Part shown: one piece after another, positions 61,828-64,000 of the stretch
How positions within the stretch are numbered: the first letter of the stretch is position 1
Layout of the letters: every line of letters begins with the position of its first letter
Assembly (NCBI RefSeq): GCF_019972155.1
Contig: NZ_BOVL01000011.1
Coordinates: 257,503-321,502 of the forward strand
Length of the DNA: 64,000 bases
Origin: Bradyrhizobium sp. RD5-C2
GTDB lineage: Bacteria; Pseudomonadota; Alphaproteobacteria; Rhizobiales; Xanthobacteraceae
Reading direction: 5' to 3'
Translations under genes and position numbers: made by a program
Notes under the pieces: model-generated
What the model saw: only the letters and a program-made list of their open reading frames with translations
Told to the model about the DNA's origin: nothing
The model's database searches: none

Positions 61828-62830
61828 GCCGCGCGAACCGGCGCAGTTGCCAGGCGACGGCGAGCGCGCCGGCCAGCAGCAGGACGATGTCTGCTGCGAG
61901 GGAATTGAGGGCGACCGAGGCGAATGCGAGCAGCGCCAGCACCACGTTGAGCGCAAAGACCTCGCCGACGACGCGCCACACCACAAATCCGTGGTCGGTC
62001 GCGCGCTGATAGAAGTGCGAGCGGTGCGCGGACCAGAACGGCTCGCGCCGCGCGATGCGGCGAAACAGCGTGACCGTCGCGTCGGTCAAATAATATAGCG
62101 GCAGCAGCAGCGCGGCGGCGAATTGCTGATGCAGGGCAAGCTCGAGCAGGCACCAGCCCAGCAGCAAGCCGATCGGCAGGCTGCCGACATCGCCAAGGAA
62201 TATCTTTGCCACCGGCCGGTTGAAGGGCGCGAAGCCGAGCAACGCGCCGCACAGCGCTGCCGCGACCAGCGCGCAAGCAGCGGGCACATGGCCGAAGCTG
62301 CCGAGCAGGGCGACGGCCACGGTGATCGGCACGGCCTCGGCCGCCGTCATCAGGTCGAGCCCGTCCATGAAGTTGACGAGGTTCACGAACCAGAGGCCGG
62401 CGACCAGCAGCAGGCCGCGTTCGAGCCAGACCGGGCAGGCCGCAACGAGCCTGAGATCGGCCGGCGCCGAAAACACCACGGCTGCGACGGCGGCGGCCTG
62501 CAGCAACAGCCGCGGGACGACGGGCAGCGAGCGGATGTCGTCGGCAAAGCCCACCACCGCGATGAACAGGCAGGCCGCGAACACAGTGAAAGGTATCGTG
62601 AGGTCCGGCGATCCGGCCAGCACGATGACGATCCCGCCCGCCAGCAGCGTGGCTGCGATGACCGCGATGCCGGCGCCCTGCGGCGTTGGAATACGGTGCG
62701 ACGAGCGCGCGTTGGGCTTCGCCAGTGCCACGCGCAGCAGCAGGGGCCGCGTCGCCTGGATCAGGACGGCCGAGAGCGATGCGGCCAGCACCGCCGCGAT
62801 CAATGACAGGAGGGTCTCGAAACTGCTCAT
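61820..62830 (-). CDS. Polyprenyl-phosphate N-acetylhexosamine-1-phosphate transferase (WecA/WbpL-like)
   Basis: An integral membrane transferase of about 336 residues with ten or so helices. Its cytoplasmic loops carry the MraY/WecA motifs: HRIPTPQGAGIAV, VVGFADDIRSL (the Asp-Asp pair), LVNFMDGLDLMTA, AKIFLGDVGSLPIG and the His-rich AHRSHFYQRA. It starts lipid-linked O-antigen units by moving a HexNAc-1-phosphate onto undecaprenyl phosphate. With the 4,6-dehydratase and 4-reductase next door, UDP-QuiNAc or UDP-FucNAc is a good candidate donor, as for WbpL. The start at 62830 lies 9 bases after the upstream gene's stop. Confidence 0.86.
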   Translation of the reverse strand: MSSFETLLSLIAAVLAASLSAVLIQATRPLLLRVALAKPNARSSHRIPTPQGAGIAVIAATLLAGGIVIVLAGSPDLTIPFTVFAACLFIAVVGFADDIRSLPVVPRLLLQAAAVAAVVFSAPADLRLVAACPVWLERGLLLVAGLWFVNLVNFMDGLDLMTAAEAVPITVAVALLGSFGHVPAACALVAAALCGALLGFAPFNRPVAKIFLGDVGSLPIGLLLGWCLLELALHQQFAAALLLPLYYLTDATVTLFRRIARREPFWSAHRSHFYQRATDHGFVVWRVVGEVFALNVVLALLAFASVALNSLAADIVLLLAGALAVAWQLRRFARPL

Positions 62831-62838
62831 TGGTCCGG

Positions 62839-63804
62839 TCACTGAGATCCCGGGACTTCGATCGGCTCGGCGCCCTTGGCGGCCTTTTCCGGGCTCAGGA
62901 TCCACACCAGGCCGCCGAACACACCGACCACGAACGACACTGCGCCGAACAGCAGCGAGATGTTGACGCCTTCATTCGCGATCAGGCCGGCATAGCCGAA
63001 GGCGAGCGCCATCGTGGCCTCGCGCACGCCCCAGCCCGCGATCGAGATCGGCATCATCGTGATCAGCATCACCGGGGGCAACAATTGGAAGATCTCGCCG
63101 AAGGTGACTGGGGCCGCGATCGACTTTACCACGCACCAGCCGATCACGACGGTCACCACGTGAATGGCGATCGAAAGGGTCGCGACCCGCAATCCGTGCT
63201 GGCGGCTGAACAACACCCGGTTCGCGATCACCGCGCAGGCGTGGATGTGGTGCGTGGCCCACCACTGCTTCAGCCAGGGCCACGGCAACAGGCCGATCAC
63301 GAGGAAACCAAATCCGGCCGCGAGCGCGGCGAGGTCGAGCAGCAGCAACGCCATCCAGCCGTTTGTATCGGCGATCAGCCGATAGCTCCAGGGCAGGGTG
63401 GCCGCGATGACGACGGCCAGGGCGATCAGTCCGACTGCGCGATCGACGAAGATCGAATAGGTGGCGGCGCGCCAGCCCGCACCGGCGCGCGCGACAAGCC
63501 AAAGCCGCACGGCGTCGCCGCCGATCGAGGACGGCAGTGTCTGGTTGAAGAAGGTACCGATCACGTTGAAGCGCATCGCCTGCGCGGTTTCCAGCGGTGC
63601 GCCGCACTCCACGCTGATCTCGCGCCAGCGCAACACGCCGAGGAAGATCTGCAGGAACGTGACCGCGATCGCGAGGCCGAGCCAGCCCAGGCTCTCGACC
63701 TGGATGCGGGAGGCGAGGTCATACAGGTTGACCTTGCGCAGCGAGAAATACAGCAGCGCAGCCGAGATCAGGATCTTGACGGTCGAAAGCAGGATTCGGC
63801 GCAT
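62839..63804 (-). CDS. LPG-synthase-TM / flippase-like membrane protein
   Basis: A membrane protein of about 321 residues with about eight helices, matching the lysylphosphatidylglycerol synthase transmembrane-region (UPF0104/MprF N-terminal) family. Typical blocks are FNQTLPSSIGGDAVRLWLV and MITMMPISIAGWGVREATMALAFGYAG. The catalytic aminoacyl domain of MprF is absent. Family members are suspected lipid or glycan flippases in polysaccharide clusters. The start at 63804 is chosen because the frame upstream is not protein-like. It precedes the WecA-like gene by 8 bases and is likely co-transcribed. Confidence 0.8.
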   Translation of the reverse strand: MRRILLSTVKILISAALLYFSLRKVNLYDLASRIQVESLGWLGLAIAVTFLQIFLGVLRWREISVECGAPLETAQAMRFNVIGTFFNQTLPSSIGGDAVRLWLVARAGAGWRAATYSIFVDRAVGLIALAVVIAATLPWSYRLIADTNGWMALLLLDLAALAAGFGFLVIGLLPWPWLKQWWATHHIHACAVIANRVLFSRQHGLRVATLSIAIHVVTVVIGWCVVKSIAAPVTFGEIFQLLPPVMLITMMPISIAGWGVREATMALAFGYAGLIANEGVNISLLFGAVSFVVGVFGGLVWILSPEKAAKGAEPIEVPGSQ

Positions 63805-64000
63805 TTCCGTTCGCGCTGCCAGGTTTTCAGAATGTGTCAAAAACAGCGCAAAACGCTTTCGCGCGCCCAAATTCGCCGCCTTGGTATGGTTTCCGCACCG
63901 ATCTGGCAATACCCGTACTGGTCCCTATTGCGGCAGGCGTGAAGGGGCGGCTAAAGATGCCGGAACGGGGGACGGCCAGCCGTTCACCGGGAGTTTACAA
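63805..64000. other. Window edge, no gene recognised
   Basis: Upstream of the flippase-like gene. It must contain the minus-strand promoter of that two-gene unit. No coding region or clear signal can be supported before the window ends. Confidence 0.4.

Overview
The window reads as a chromosomal segment of a Bradyrhizobium-like alphaproteobacterium (Nitrobacteraceae). This rests on high GC content, abundant branched-chain-amino-acid-type (Liv) ABC transporters interleaved with acyl-CoA ligases, rhizobial-style palindromic extragenic repeats, a GDP-fucose and heptose LPS gene set, and small secreted proteins of a kind I associate with that genus. The genus is an inference from gene content and style; no rRNA, tRNA, integrase, transposase or CRISPR array was found.

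Layout. (1) 0.1-6.4 kb: surface-polysaccharide block with the gene types of the Pseudomonas WbpA-B-D-E pathway to UDP-2,3-diacetamido-2,3-dideoxyglucuronic acid, interrupted by an oppositely oriented Wzy-like polymerase gene and followed by a GmhB-like phosphatase. (2) 6.5-16.2 kb: PaaK-like ligase, AGE-family epimerase, and a minus-strand operon livG-acyl-CoA ligase-livH-livM-binding protein-livF. (3) 16.2-19.5 kb: a repeat-rich control region, a Crp/Fnr regulator, and gmd-fcl for GDP-L-fucose. (4) 19.5-22.5 kb: HemD-like protein, PurU, a metallophosphoesterase and a small lipoprotein. (5) 22.5-28.6 kb: a second Liv operon ending in a core-MetE-type zinc methyltransferase, preceded by a perfect 20-bp palindrome on a candidate promoter. 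(6) 28.9-32.4 kb: serine hydrolase and a secreted TPR-caspase protein, convergent and overlapping. (7) 32.5-36.7 kb: an HTH-methyltransferase-like fusion directly upstream of metK and ahcY. (8) 37.1-41.7 kb: minus-strand catabolic operon (binding protein, flavoprotein, SDR, IclR) with a candidate promoter and two CRP-like dyads. (9) 42.0-48.5 kb: lpxO-like hydroxylase, a 1-kb sparse region with a 51-codon gene and a remnant of lpxO, malic enzyme, small secreted proteins, an FAH-family enzyme and an M19 dipeptidase. (10) 48.5-63.8 kb: LPS block with an MsbA-like exporter, galE, glycosyltransferases, hldD-hldE, O-antigen ligase, a CapD/WbpM-like dehydratase, a WbuB-like transferase, a 4-reductase-type epimerase, a WecA/WbpL-like initiating transferase and an LPG-synthase-type membrane protein.

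How they fit. The two ends of the window supply nucleotide sugars (diNAc-uronate, GDP-fucose, UDP-galactose, ADP-heptose, probably a 6-deoxy-HexNAc), initiation, polymerisation, ligation and lipid A hydroxylation for an LPS O-chain. The middle handles uptake and activation of organic acids and one-carbon/methyl-cycle metabolism (PurU, core MetE, MetK, AhcY). The items I find least described are the HTH-methyltransferase fusion before metK-ahcY, the secreted TPR-caspase, the paired CRP-like dyads with a repressor-like dyad at 41.7 kb, the palindrome-governed Liv/MetE operon, and the 51-codon gene near 43.4 kb.
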